Shown here in pieces: positions 17,662-25,961 of a stretch of DNA of 48,429 nucleotides; the first letter of the stretch is position 1, and each line of letters begins with the position of its first letter. The notes beneath the pieces were generated by a model. The model was not told the DNA's origin. It saw only the letters and a list, made by a program, of their open reading frames with translations, and made no database searches. Origin of the DNA: Spirochaetes bacterium GWF1_51_8 (GTDB lineage Bacteria > Spirochaetota > Brevinematia > Brevinematales > GWF1-51-8). Made by a program: the position numbers and the translations under genes. The stretch is from NCBI GenBank assembly GCA_001829415.1, contig MIBE01000063.1:56869-105297 (forward strand), in the 5' to 3' direction.

Positions 17662-18732
17662 TTACATAGCTGGTTCTTTTTGTCCGTCCGGTTCATCGTC
17701 TGTGAGGATAGACATGCTGATCCCTAGGAGGCGGACTTTCTGTTTACCCGCGTCGGTCTTAGTGAGCAGGACGAGCGCGGTCTGGAACATGGCCTCGGGA
17801 TCGCGTGTCGGCGTTTCGATCGTCTTGCTCCGCGTCACCGTATCGAAATTGGCATACCGCACCTTGATAGTGACCGTCTTCCCGGAAATCTTCTTTCTCT
17901 CCATACTCTCAGCCAGTTCCCGCGACGCATTCCTGAAATAGGATTCTATCTCTTCCGTCCGGTAGATATCTTTGGGATATGTATATTCCTGCCCGATCGA
18001 TTTCCTGATCCAGTTCGGGTCGACCGGACGCTCGTCGATACCCCGCGCGATATTATAGTAGTAGCTCCCGGACTTACCCAAATGCTCGGTCAACTCCTCG
18101 ATGCTGAAACGCATCAGGTCGGCGCCGTAATGGATACCCAGCTCCTTCATCCGCTTCTCGGTCGCCGGGCCTACTCCGTAGAACTTACCGATAGGAAGTT
18201 TGGCGATAAAGTCGAGCGCCTTGTCGGGAGTGATGACCGTCAGACCATCGGGCTTTTTGTATCCCGACGCTACCTTGGCGAGGAACTTATTGTACGATAC
18301 CCCCGCCGACGACGTCAATCGCGTCACCTTGAGAATTTTCGCCTTGATCTCTTTCGCTATCGCGGTCGCGGATGTCATCCCCTTTTTATTCTCGGTCACG
18401 TCGATATATGCCTCGTCGAGCGATAACGGCTCGATCAGGTCGGAATACTCCTTGAAGATAGCGCGGATATGCTCGGACGCTTCGACATAACGGTCGAAGT
18501 GCGGATAGACAAGGATCGCCTGCGGACAGAGTTTGAGCGCCGTCACAGTCGGCATCGCGGAATGCACGCCGAACTTCCTCGCCTCGTAGGACGCTGTGGA
18601 CACGACCCCGCGCGTCTCGGGCGATCCGCCGACAATAATAGGTTTCCCCCGGAGCCCGGGATTATCGCGCTGTTCCACCGACGCAAAGAACGCGTCCATG
18701 TCGACATGAATGATTTTCCTGATCTTATCCAT
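17662..18732 (-). CDS. dinB: DNA polymerase IV (Y family)
   Basis: Error-prone translesion polymerase acting on damaged DNA. The 356 residues begin MDKIRKIIHVDMDAFFASVEQ, with the first catalytic Asp pair in HVDMDAFF. SLDEAYIDVT carries the other acidic residues. The helix-hairpin-helix region (PIGKFYGVGPATEKRMKELGI) and the little-finger domain follow. The start cannot be further downstream, because the next Met lies between catalytic residues. The ATG has no Shine-Dalgarno site and sits only 5 bases after a predicted -10 box, so the mRNA is probably leaderless. Intact. Confidence 0.95.
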   Translation of the reverse strand: MDKIRKIIHVDMDAFFASVEQRDNPGLRGKPIIVGGSPETRGVVSTASYEARKFGVHSAMPTVTALKLCPQAILVYPHFDRYVEASEHIRAIFKEYSDLIEPLSLDEAYIDVTENKKGMTSATAIAKEIKAKILKVTRLTSSAGVSYNKFLAKVASGYKKPDGLTVITPDKALDFIAKLPIGKFYGVGPATEKRMKELGIHYGADLMRFSIEELTEHLGKSGSYYYNIARGIDERPVDPNWIRKSIGQEYTYPKDIYRTEEIESYFRNASRELAESMERKKISGKTVTIKVRYANFDTVTRSKTIETPTRDPEAMFQTALVLLTKTDAGKQKVRLLGISMSILTDDEPDGQKEPAM

Positions 18733-18737
18733 ATAGT

Positions 18738-18766
18738 AGGATAAAGCGCGGAACCTGCCGTGTCAA
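18738..18766 (-). promoter_or_regulatory. Predicted promoter of dinB, giving a leaderless mRNA
   Basis: TTGACA (18761-18766), a 17-base spacer and TATCCT (18738-18743) on the minus strand. The ATG at 18732 begins 5 bases after the -10 box, so transcription should start at or within the start codon. Confidence 0.6.
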
Positions 18767-18813
18767 GAATGCCGGTAAGGACTGTTTCACTAAGAAATAT
18801 TTTCGTCTTTTTT

Positions 18814-18842
18814 TTGACTGAAAAGATTTTTTCGTTTATAAT
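18814..18842 (+). promoter_or_regulatory. Sigma-70 promoter of tRNA-Asp
   Basis: TTGACT (18814-18819), a 17-base spacer and TATAAT (18837-18842). The predicted start is about 13 bases before the tRNA. Confidence 0.8.
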
Positions 18843-18861
18843 ACTATCCACGTTAAACAAT

Positions 18862-18935
18862 GGGGTTGTAGCTCAGTTGGTTAGAGTACTGGCCTGTCAC
18901 GCCAGGTGCCGCGGGTTCAACTCCCGTCAACCCCG
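18862..18935 (+). tRNA. tRNA-Asp (anticodon GTC)
   Basis: Complete cloverleaf of 74 bases. The acceptor stem GGGGTTG pairs with CAACCCC, with discriminator G. The D arm contains AGCTCAGTTGGTTAGAGT. The anticodon stem CTGGC/GCCAG encloses the loop CTGTCAC (anticodon GTC). The T arm is GCGGG-TTCAACT-CCCGT. CCA is not encoded. It has its own promoter and terminator. Confidence 0.95.
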
Positions 18936-18942
18936 AACCTAA

Positions 18943-18972
18943 AAAAGCCCTTCCGCGATGGAAGGGCTTTTT
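18943..18972 (+). terminator. Rho-independent terminator of tRNA-Asp
   Basis: AAAAGCCCTTCC pairs with GGAAGGGCTTTT around GCGAT, with the T-run merged into the 3' arm. It lies 7 bases after the tRNA. Confidence 0.9.
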
Positions 18973-18979
18973 ATATTAC

Positions 18980-19252
18980 GGGCACTTCTAAAAACTCCTT
19001 CATAATGAATAAGAAAAAAATTTTCAGAACAGAATATAGCATTTTTTGTCACTGCGAGCCTGCCTTCCTGTCCACCTTCTTACAAAGGCGGAAGGCGGGC
19101 TACCGAAGGCAGACAGGACGCAATGCGGCGAAGCAGTCGGTGTAATTTGTTGTCGAATATTAAAATAGATTGCTTCGTTACACTCGCGATGACAAGGCTA
19201 TTTCTCAAATGTTTGTTAATACCCTTATATTTACGAGTTTTTAGAAGTGCCC
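18980..19252 (+). mobile_element. MITE-like non-coding element with 17-base terminal inverted repeats and 4-base target duplication
   Basis: The 273-base element is bounded by GGGCACTTCTAAAAACT (18980-18996) and its exact reverse complement (19236-19252). TTAC flanks both sides (18976-18979 and 19253-19256), as expected of a target-site duplication. Inside are two arms related as imperfect inverted copies, GTCACTGCGAGC...GCGAAGCAGTC (19049-19138) and GATTGCTTCG...TCGCGATGAC (19168-19193). A nested hairpin pairs CTGCCTTC (19060-19067) with GAAGGCAG (19105-19112). There is no credible coding frame. It fills the gap between the tRNA-Asp terminator and the 3' end of typA, ending 8 bases from the typA stop. 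It is probably mobilised by a transposase encoded elsewhere. Confidence 0.75.
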
Positions 19253-19264
19253 TTACTCTATTAG

Positions 19265-21073
19265 TTATCCGTCGGCCAGTTTGCTGATCCGTTTGCGCTC
19301 CTGCGCGTCGAGGTGAAGTTTCCGCATGCGGATGTTCTTCGGCGTCACTTCGACCATTTCATCGTCACGGATATACTCCATCGCTTCCTCGAGGCTGAAC
19401 TTCACCGAAGGCGCGATCTTGATCGTTTTATCCGAACCAGCCGCGCGCATATTGGACATTTTCTTCCCGCGCTGGACATTAACCTCGAGATCGTTATCCT
19501 TGTTGTTTTCCCCGACAATCTGGCCGGCATAAACCTCGTCGGTGGAATCCACGAAGAATATCCCTCTATCCTGCAATCCGTTAAGCGCGTAATCGGTGAC
19601 AAAACCTTCGCCCATCGAGATCAATGTCCCGTTCTGGCGCTGTTTGATCGAACCCTTGAAGTACTCGTACTGGTAAAAACGGTGATGCATGATGCCTTCG
19701 CCGGTCGTGACGTTGAGGATACTGTTCCGCAACCCCATCATACCGCGCGCGGGGATATGAAACTCCATACGCGTCATACTTCCGCGGTCGTCCATCTTAA
19801 TCATCACGCCCTTTCTCTGCCCGACAAGATCGATGACCTTCCCCGAGTATTCGGCAGGGCATTCGACCGTCATGAGGTCGATGGGTTCCATTTTTTTTCC
19901 GTCGATCTCCTTGAAAATAACTTTCGGCGCGCCGACAGTGAACTCGTATCCCTCACGGCGCATATTTTCAATCAGGATAGACAGATGAAGGATACCGCGT
20001 CCGGAGACGATGAACATGTCCGACGAACCGGACTCGTGCACTTTGAGCGCGACGTTCTGCTGGAGTTCCTTGAATAGTCGTTCCCGCAGGTGGCGCGAGG
20101 TCACGTATTTTCCTTCACGGCCGTGGAACGGCGAGGTGTTTACTGTAAATGTCAGACTGATCGTCGGTTCGTCGATGGCGATCAGGGGCAAGGGTTCCGG
20201 ATTTTCGAGATCGGCAATCGTATCTCCGATATCGATATCCTCGATTCCGACCATCGCGCAGATTTCGCCGCACTGTACGGTTTCAACTTCGGTTCGCCCC
20301 AGTCCTTCGAATATGAAGAGCTGTTTGATGCTGACGTTATGGATATCCCCGCTTCTCTTGATGATCACGAGGGGTTTCTTTTTATCGATATGCCCGCGGA
20401 ACACACGGCCTATCCCGATTCTACCCACATAGGAACTGTAGTCGAGCGCGGCGATCTGCATCTGCAATGAGCCTTCGGGCTTTTTCGGGGCGGGTATCCG
20501 TTTGACGATAGTATCGAGGAGCGGAACAAGGTCTTTGCGTTCGTGAGCGAGATCGGTCACGGCCCACCCGTTCCTTCCGCTCGCGTAGATCACCGCGAAA
20601 TCGATCTGGTCGTCGTCCGCGCCGAGTTCGATGAACAGGTCATAGATTTCGTTCAGGACTTCCGCCGGGCGGTTGTCAGTACGGTCGATCTTGTTGATCA
20701 CAACAATCGGCTGAAGTTCGAGCTGGAGCGCTTTTTCAAGAACGAAACGGGTCTGGGGCATCGGGCCTTCGAACGAGTCTACAAGTAGTAGCACACCGTC
20801 CGCGAGTTTCAGCACACGTTCGACTTCCCCGCTGAAATCTGAATGTCCGGGGGTGTCGATCAGGTTTATTTTGTAGTCGCCGTATTTGATACTGATATTT
20901 TTCGCGAGGATCGTGATCCCTCGTTCCCGTTCGAGGTCGTTGGAATCGAGGAAACATTCCTGTACTTCCTGGTTATCACGGAACACCTTACTCTGTTTGA
21001 GAAGTTCGTCAACAAGCGTCGTCTTGCCGTGGTCGACATGCGCGATGATCGCCACGTTTCTGATTTTCTGCAC
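19265..21073 (-). CDS. typA: Ribosome-associated GTPase TypA/BipA
   Basis: Translational GTPase with roles in ribosome assembly and stress adaptation. It has 602 residues. G1 is AHVDHGKTT (11-19), with ERERGIT in switch I, DTPGHSDF as G3 and NKIDR as G4. EF-G-like domains II, III and V follow, then the BipA-specific C-terminal domain ([10 protein letters not shown]..., [15 protein letters not shown]). Translation starts at GTG (21073), 4 bases after AAGGAGAT. It has its own promoter. No stem-loop terminator precedes the MITE-like element that begins 8 bases after the stop, so that element's palindrome may end the transcript. Confidence 0.96.
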   Translation of the reverse strand: MQKIRNVAIIAHVDHGKTTLVDELLKQSKVFRDNQEVQECFLDSNDLERERGITILAKNISIKYGDYKINLIDTPGHSDFSGEVERVLKLADGVLLLVDSFEGPMPQTRFVLEKALQLELQPIVVINKIDRTDNRPAEVLNEIYDLFIELGADDDQIDFAVIYASGRNGWAVTDLAHERKDLVPLLDTIVKRIPAPKKPEGSLQMQIAALDYSSYVGRIGIGRVFRGHIDKKKPLVIIKRSGDIHNVSIKQLFIFEGLGRTEVETVQCGEICAMVGIEDIDIGDTIADLENPEPLPLIAIDEPTISLTFTVNTSPFHGREGKYVTSRHLRERLFKELQQNVALKVHESGSSDMFIVSGRGILHLSILIENMRREGYEFTVGAPKVIFKEIDGKKMEPIDLMTVECPAEYSGKVIDLVGQRKGVMIKMDDRGSMTRMEFHIPARGMMGLRNSILNVTTGEGIMHHRFYQYEYFKGSIKQRQNGTLISMGEGFVTDYALNGLQDRGIFFVDSTDEVYAGQIVGENNKDNDLEVNVQRGKKMSNMRAAGSDKTIKIAPSVKFSLEEAMEYIRDDEMVEVTPKNIRMRKLHLDAQERKRISKLADG

Positions 21074-21115
21074 TTTATCTCCTTCTGGGTACTATAAGCG
21101 ATTTTTTAACTTAGT

Positions 21116-21144
21116 ATTATAAAGGGAAGTTCGCGAAAAGTCAA
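21116..21144 (-). promoter_or_regulatory. Sigma-70 promoter of typA
   Basis: TTGACT (21139-21144), a 17-base spacer and TATAAT (21116-21121) on the minus strand. It is divergent from the tRNA-Arg promoter. Confidence 0.75.
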
Positions 21145-21195
21145 TTCGGGGAGATGGTGAGGCTCGGATAGAAATTTATACGGAATGCGGATAAA

Positions 21196-21224
21196 TTGAC
21201 TATGGCGGGGGAATAGGTTATAAT
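21196..21224 (+). promoter_or_regulatory. Sigma-70 promoter of tRNA-Arg
   Basis: TTGACT (21196-21201), a 17-base spacer and TATAAT (21219-21224). The same design as at tRNA-Asp supports both calls. Confidence 0.8.
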
Positions 21225-21236
21225 AATATCCGCAAT

Positions 21237-21311
21237 GGGGCTATAGCTCAGCTGGATTAGAGCGTCACACTCCGGATGTGAAGGTCAGCAGTTCGAATCT
21301 GCTTAGCTCCG
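21237..21311 (+). tRNA. tRNA-Arg (anticodon CCG)
   Basis: 75 bases. The acceptor GGGGCTA pairs with TAGCTCC (one G-T pair), with discriminator G. The D arm has AGCTCAGCTGGATTAGAGC. The anticodon stem TCACA/TGTGA encloses CTCCGGA (anticodon CCG). The T arm is CAGCAG-TTCGAAT-CTGC type. It reads CGG codons. CCA is not encoded. Confidence 0.93.
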
Positions 21312-21314
21312 CAG

Positions 21315-21341
21315 AGGACCGTACGATACGGTCCTTTTTTT
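21315..21341 (+). terminator. Rho-independent terminator of tRNA-Arg
   Basis: AGGACCGTA pairs with TACGGTCCT around CGA and is followed by seven T. The T-run overlaps the stop codon of the convergent TPR gene (21340-21342). Confidence 0.9.
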
Positions 21342-22674
21342 ATTCGACACTGTCGACAAGTTTCACAAACGCTTCGCCGCTGACTTCGAGGATTTTCCTG
21401 AAAACAGGATGTCCCTTGGCTTCATCTGAAAACCCATAGAGGGAATAGATATTGATCGCCATATTGGCCATGAAGTCGTTGTGGAGGTTTGTCTCGATAT
21501 CCGCGAGATCGTGGAATGTGATCGAAAATGGGACACGGAAGATTACATAATCCACGTCATGTGTTTTTAAGACCGTATAGCTGGGTTTTTTCAAAATCGA
21601 ATCTACGTTCTTAACCTTCAGCATTCTGAAAACAAATGCCTCGAAATCCACATGGTCTACAGTGTAAATATGCTTTAAAGCCGGGTGCTCGTAATGGGTG
21701 CTGTACTGACTGATAATACCTTTTAGGTCTTTGAAGGTTGCGTCAATCTCGGCGGCGCTTTTCCAGTTTTTAAGCGCTAGGTTGATATCTCCTTTTTTGT
21801 AATGGGCGCTGGCGATCATGTAATACAGCTCGACCTTCTTCTCGGGCGGCATCGGTAAAACAAACTCTTCCGCGATATTGATCGCCTTCTCAAGCTGGTT
21901 AAGCGCAAGATACCCCTCGACTACTTTGAGAACCGCAGCGTCCGAGACTTCGGGAATGTTAAATAGCGGTTCCATCTGGGATATTGCTTCATCATAACGT
22001 TTCAGTTGAAATAACGAATTAGCCAGTAAAAAAGTCGCCTTTGGAAAAAGGGGGTCATTCGCTGGGATGTGCGTGAGCAGGAAATCCAGATGCTCGGAAC
22101 ACTCCGCATAATCCTGGCTTTGAAAGCATGACTGCGCCAGAAGGTATCGTGCTTTAAGGTTATTCGGGGCGATCCGGAGAAGCGGCATAAGTACGCCGAA
22201 TGCCCTTTTCGACTTGTTCGTTTCTACAAAAATCTCAGCGACCTCCAACAGCGCTTTTTGGTTCTGCGGAGCTTTATCCAATACCATCATGTAATACCCG
22301 ATAGCCTCTTCGTACTTGTGTTTTTTCTTATACAGACTGGCGACCTTAAGAAAAATCTGCGGCTTCATATCCTCGTTGCCCTCGGCCGTCGCGGATACCG
22401 CCGCCTTCTCGTAGTACGACGCGGCCTGCGAGAACTCCTGTAAACCTTCGAAGATTTGACCCATATGGTATTTCAGCACGAAGCTGTTGGGAGTTTTCAG
22501 CAGTTCCTTCTGGGTCAGTTCCTGCGCCTTTTTAAACTCGTTTGCGTTGATCAGTTTCTCGATTTCCTGGATTGGATTATACTTTTGAGTGATCGAACGC
22601 ACGATGATCACAATAACAACAGCGACGACCGAGATGCCCAGAAAGATCAAGAATATAATTGTTACTCCATCCAT
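21340..22674 (-). CDS. Membrane-anchored TPR protein
   Basis: 444 residues. One N-terminal membrane segment (about 5-27, very rich in Ile and Val) is followed by about eight TPR-like helical repeats to residue 320. Examples are GQIFEGLQEFSQAASYYEKA, ASLYKKKHKYEEAIGYYMMV and ASAHYKKGDINLALKNWKSA. A C-terminal domain of about 120 residues shows no known motif. TPRs mediate protein contacts, so this is probably a cytoplasmic-face scaffold. It starts 24 bases after the WG-repeat gene with a GGCGG site, so the two form an operon. Confidence 0.82.
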   Translation of the reverse strand: MDGVTIIFLIFLGISVVAVVIVIIVRSITQKYNPIQEIEKLINANEFKKAQELTQKELLKTPNSFVLKYHMGQIFEGLQEFSQAASYYEKAAVSATAEGNEDMKPQIFLKVASLYKKKHKYEEAIGYYMMVLDKAPQNQKALLEVAEIFVETNKSKRAFGVLMPLLRIAPNNLKARYLLAQSCFQSQDYAECSEHLDFLLTHIPANDPLFPKATFLLANSLFQLKRYDEAISQMEPLFNIPEVSDAAVLKVVEGYLALNQLEKAINIAEEFVLPMPPEKKVELYYMIASAHYKKGDINLALKNWKSAAEIDATFKDLKGIISQYSTHYEHPALKHIYTVDHVDFEAFVFRMLKVKNVDSILKKPSYTVLKTHDVDYVIFRVPFSITFHDLADIETNLHNDFMANMAINIYSLYGFSDEAKGHPVFRKILEVSGEAFVKLVDSVE

Positions 22675-22698
22675 TTATACCGCCAAGTGATAACACCG

Positions 22699-23787
22699 CT
22701 ATTTTTTGCCCGGTAACTCTTTTTTTCCGCCGGGTGAAAGGTTCAATTTCTGATTCTGCGAAACCGGCTCGGGTTTGATCTTATTGTTGTGATGGTCGAT
22801 GTAAAAGCTCGCTCCGTCCAGACGCACATACGCCAAACCGAACCTGAACGACAGCGCGGTTTCGTAAGTGTCCGGGATACCGTTTTCTTTTTTTAGGTCG
22901 ATCGAATAAAAACCGTATTTACCGCCCGCGCTGTACAACGCCTTCCCTTCGGAGAACGGTTCGATATGCCCGGCGTATGAAGCAAACAAGACATTCCCGT
23001 TTTTATCGAGGAACGCATAATCTTCTCCGGTATGGACTAAGCCCGCCCCGTCGCTGAACGGTTTTGCCGAAAAATACTTCGCGGGAATTTTCAGACTTCC
23101 GGATTTATCTATATAACCGAATTTCCCGCCGGTCATCACCGCCGCGAATCCCCCTGAGAAACGCTCGGCGTTTTCAAAACGGAGCGCGATCACGGTCTTA
23201 CCGAGAATATCGATATAACCGTAGAGATTATTCGACACGACTGCCGCGAGCCCCTCGGATAAAGGAAAAATATATGTGAACCCGTGGGTGAACTGTACTT
23301 TTCCGCCCGTGTCGATAAAATTCCATTTGCCGTTGGAACAGACCGCCGCGAAACCTTCCGAAAAGGAGTTAGCCCGTTCGTATACCGCGGGAATCGCCTG
23401 CTTGCCCGAATGGTCGATATATCCATACGCGCGGTTGGTATACACAAGCGCGAGTCCGTTGGTGAAAGGATACGCTTCATCATATACGCAGGGAATGACA
23501 ATCTTGCCCGATGGGTCGATATAGCCGAATTTCTCGCCAATCCTGATCCGCGCGAGTCCCTCGTAGAAATAATCACAGCCGTCATATACAGGCGCGATCA
23601 CGATTTTCCCCGCGCTGTTCATATAGCCCCATTTGCCGCCCATGTCGATCGGAAAAAAGACGTTCGTTGCCGCCTTGATTTCCTTTGCCATGACACCCTG
23701 CTTAACGGGACGTAACGCATTAAAAGCAAAGTACAGGATCGAGACTACCGCAATAAACACGACAAAAGGAACAAGCTTTTTTATCAT
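22699..23787 (-). CDS. WG-repeat protein with N-terminal membrane anchor
   Basis: 362 residues from the ATG at 23787 (MIKKLVPFVVFIAVVSILYF). Longer in-frame starts would extend into the promoter. After the membrane segment come seven or eight WG (KWG) repeats of the form G-K-(W/F/Y)-G-(Y/F)-I-D-x-S-G-K-x-(V/A)-I-P-x-x-Y-(D/E). The repeats lie at roughly 45-residue spacing, between about residues 45 and 320. WG repeats form beta folds on surface or periplasmic proteins; their ligand is not known. It is co-transcribed with the TPR gene. Confidence 0.85.
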   Translation of the reverse strand: MIKKLVPFVVFIAVVSILYFAFNALRPVKQGVMAKEIKAATNVFFPIDMGGKWGYMNSAGKIVIAPVYDGCDYFYEGLARIRIGEKFGYIDPSGKIVIPCVYDEAYPFTNGLALVYTNRAYGYIDHSGKQAIPAVYERANSFSEGFAAVCSNGKWNFIDTGGKVQFTHGFTYIFPLSEGLAAVVSNNLYGYIDILGKTVIALRFENAERFSGGFAAVMTGGKFGYIDKSGSLKIPAKYFSAKPFSDGAGLVHTGEDYAFLDKNGNVLFASYAGHIEPFSEGKALYSAGGKYGFYSIDLKKENGIPDTYETALSFRFGLAYVRLDGASFYIDHHNNKIKPEPVSQNQKLNLSPGGKKELPGKK

Positions 23788-23815
23788 TCGCAGTCCGCCA
23801 ATTATTCTTCTTTCA

Positions 23816-23843
23816 ATTATAACGGGTCGATTGTGGAAGTCAA
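23816..23843 (-). promoter_or_regulatory. Predicted promoter of the WG-TPR operon
   Basis: TTGACT (23838-23843), a 16-base spacer and TATAAT (23816-23821) on the minus strand. Confidence 0.65.
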
Positions 23844-23864
23844 GCGTTGAGAACGTCCATTTCC

Positions 23865-23885
23865 CCGGCATAAATATCATGCCGG
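23865..23885. repeat. Perfect 7-base hairpin between the radical SAM and WG operons
   Basis: CCGGCAT and ATGCCGG around a 7-base loop. On the plus strand a run of seven T starts a few bases later, but no plus-strand gene precedes it. On the minus strand, the direction of the radical SAM operon, no T-run follows. It may be a weak or factor-assisted terminator, or an operator near the WG promoter. Confidence 0.4.
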
Positions 23886-23927
23886 ACATACGTTTTTTTG
23901 GAATACGTTTAAGGTTTATACCCCGGC

Positions 23928-24989
23928 TTAATGCTTCTCATGGAGATAGCAGAACTCGATTCCGCGATCCTCGTCATGCCAGAGATGAATCGAGCTTCCC
24001 CTGCATTCGGCGAAACTGCCGCAATCGGCACAAAGCCCTTTCCGCATCCAATCCCGTCTCCGGAATTTGCCGAATCCGTTTTCCCAGATATCGGAAAAAT
24101 CGTTCCCGACTATATTTCCCTCATAAAACATCGGCGAGTTATTCGGGCATCCGGTGATGGTACCGTCGCAGAGAATGGACGCGATATTCACGCCCGCGCG
24201 GCAAAAGAACGAGTTCCGGCGGACTTTTCTGTCGACCGACGGGTGAAGATATCCCTCGCAACTGTAATCGAGCGCGAGTCCCTTACCGGCATAGTACGGT
24301 CTCCGCGCCACGATCCAGTCGATCATCCGCCGTGTAGCCTCGAAGTCGACAAGAAGCTCGGGATTGTCCTTCGCGCGGCCGTTCGGGAAGATGCGGAACA
24401 GTCTCCATGCGGGGACTTTGTTTTCCAGAAGAATCGACGCGGTCTCGTCCAGCTTGCCGAGGTTTCCGGGATAGACACAGGTCACGACGTCGAACTGGGG
24501 AATCCGCGCCTCAGCGATATACCCCAGCGCGCGGATTACGTTATTGAAGGCGCCTTTCTTGTGCCGGAGAAAGTCGTGCTCCTCTCTGGGGCCGTCGAGA
24601 CTGACAGTAATACTATACAGTCCGCAATCTACGAGTTTATTCAGACGGTCGCGCGTCAGCAGTTGGCAGTTAGTCACGAATCCCCAGCGCCGCCCCGCAC
24701 GGGCGATCCGCTCGCCTATCCTCTCCATGTCGGGCGATACCAACGGTTCTCCGCCGGTAATGACAAACATCAGATCGGAAGAATACCGTTCTGTGAAGTA
24801 ATCGACGATTTTCAGCCAACTGCCGCCGGTGAGCTCGCCCGCAGCGCTCTGCGCGGTGCAGTCCGAACCGCAATGCCTGCACGACAAGTTGCACTTGCGG
24901 GTGATCTCGAAAAACAGATAGAGAAGTTCATGAGTGTCGCTTTCCAAACGCCTGTAGAGACGATGCAGCAGGTTTCGTAAACCGGGCAT
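23928..24989 (-). CDS. Radical SAM/SPASM maturase paired with small lipoproteins
   Basis: 353 residues. The radical SAM 4Fe-4S motif is CNLSCRHC (Cys33, 37, 40), followed by the SAM-binding GGEPL (79-83) and SLDGP (130-134). The C-terminal SPASM region has Cys263, 274, 281, 320, 323, 329 and 347, enough for two auxiliary clusters. SPASM enzymes typically modify peptide side chains. Its ATG overlaps the TAA of the upstream lipoprotein gene by one base (TAATG), and a second paralogous lipoprotein lies just before that. This matches the family pair I know from NCBI models as 'rSAM-associated lipoprotein' and its radical SAM enzyme. The modification is unknown. Family call firm, partnership likely. 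Confidence 0.9.
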   Translation of the reverse strand: MPGLRNLLHRLYRRLESDTHELLYLFFEITRKCNLSCRHCGSDCTAQSAAGELTGGSWLKIVDYFTERYSSDLMFVITGGEPLVSPDMERIGERIARAGRRWGFVTNCQLLTRDRLNKLVDCGLYSITVSLDGPREEHDFLRHKKGAFNNVIRALGYIAEARIPQFDVVTCVYPGNLGKLDETASILLENKVPAWRLFRIFPNGRAKDNPELLVDFEATRRMIDWIVARRPYYAGKGLALDYSCEGYLHPSVDRKVRRNSFFCRAGVNIASILCDGTITGCPNNSPMFYEGNIVGNDFSDIWENGFGKFRRRDWMRKGLCADCGSFAECRGSSIHLWHDEDRGIEFCYLHEKH

Positions 24990-25366
24990 TATTTATCCGT
25001 CATCGTAATCTGATAATTCGTCCCGATACTGCCGAAATCAAGATTGCTGAGAGTGACCGGCTGATAACTTCCGCCGTTCTTTGCCCCGTCGGTGTCCGCT
25101 ACCTCGATGATATACTTGCCCTTATCGAGATTTGAGACGTTGAAGAAGACCTTCCCTTCGTCATCCGTTTTCATCGGCGATTGGGCATACTCGCCCGCGA
25201 TCAATTTCACTTCGAGACCGGGGATAGGTTTCTGGTCTTTCCCGGTAAACTTCATCTCCACGTTCTTCTGTTTGAAATTAGCCGGGACTCCATAGCACGC
25301 CGCAATCAGCAGTGTGAACGAGCCGCCCAGTAACCATCGCAGGCCATTCCTGATAAATTTCAGCAT
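24989..25366 (-). CDS. Radical SAM-associated small lipoprotein 1
   Basis: 125 residues. The signal ends in LIAAC (Cys24), followed by YGVPANF. The mature part is one beta-sandwich-like domain with KPIPGLEVKL, TDDEGKVFFNV, a DTDG-x-x-NGG motif (91-99) and the C-terminal block LSNLDFGSIGTNY ending DK. The same blocks recur in the next lipoprotein, so these are paralogues. The family occurs beside radical SAM/SPASM enzymes, which suggests it is the substrate. A GGGAGG site lies 6 bases before the ATG. Its stop overlaps the radical SAM start. The modified residue is unknown; the shared Asp/Asn/Tyr-rich motifs are the obvious places to look. Confidence 0.85.
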   Translation of the reverse strand: MLKFIRNGLRWLLGGSFTLLIAACYGVPANFKQKNVEMKFTGKDQKPIPGLEVKLIAGEYAQSPMKTDDEGKVFFNVSNLDKGKYIIEVADTDGAKNGGSYQPVTLSNLDFGSIGTNYQITMTDK

Positions 25367-25394
25367 CGGCCGCCTCCCTCGTTTCTTGTTGGGA

Positions 25395-25769
25395 TTATTT
25401 ATTCGTTAAAATGAATGTGTAGTTCGTCTCAATCGTGCCGTATGTCAGGTTGCTCAGTATCATAGTCTGGAAATCACCGAGATTACTGAGTCCGTCGATA
25501 TCCGCCGCACGGATCATCAGCGATGCGCTCACGAACTCGGGGATAAAGAAATCCGCCGTACCCTCGGCATCCGTCGTATTCCAACTGCTGTCCAAGCCGT
25601 TTTCCAAAACCTTCAGTTCCAGCCCGGGAATCGGCTGATCGTTCGTGTTCTTACATTTTATTTTCACATTCTTGCCCTGATAGTCGGCGGGGATGCCGTA
25701 ACAGGCGGCGATAATCAGAGTAAACGATCCCCCGAGAAGCCAGCGCAGGATATTCCGGATAGTTTTCAA
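25395..25769 (-). CDS. Radical SAM-associated small lipoprotein 2
   Basis: 124 residues, starting at TTG (25769), which lies 6 bases after GGAGG. The N terminus (IRNILRWLLGGSFTLIIAAC, Cys23, then YGIPADY) is almost identical to that of lipoprotein 1. Shared blocks are QPIPGLELKV, TDAEG, ADIDG-x-x-N-x-G, and LSNLTYGTIETNY ending NK. The middle has diverged. It is the first gene of the unit and is 28 bases from lipoprotein 1. Near-identity of the signal and ends with a variable middle fits a duplicated substrate. Confidence 0.85.
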   Translation of the reverse strand: MKTIRNILRWLLGGSFTLIIAACYGIPADYQGKNVKIKCKNTNDQPIPGLELKVLENGLDSSWNTTDAEGTADFFIPEFVSASLMIRAADIDGLSNLGDFQTMILSNLTYGTIETNYTFILTNK

Positions 25770-25802
25770 AACTAACCTCCTCTCTCTTCGGCTTATGAAG
25801 AA

Positions 25803-25831
25803 ATTGTAACACGTTCTTCATTTAGATTCAA
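25803..25831 (-). promoter_or_regulatory. Predicted promoter of the lipoprotein-radical SAM operon
   Basis: TTGAAT (25826-25831), a 17-base spacer and TACAAT (25803-25808) on the minus strand. The leader before the TTG start is about 27 bases and contains GAGAGGAGG. Confidence 0.65.
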
Positions 25832-25961
25832 GGGGAAATCTCATATTTGTAGAATTAAATTTTAACGGATTTTTCGTTCCAGATAGGTTACTATTTGAAA
25901 GACGCCGTTCGCGGGGATCGAACCTTATCAAGTACCGGACGGTCTGCCGTCGCGGACGAAC

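Noticed and set aside
25899-25916. Sequence resembling a tRNA T-arm (GGTTCGATCCCC on the minus strand)
   Set aside because: The 5' side cannot form the T stem and no acceptor or anticodon stem was found around it.
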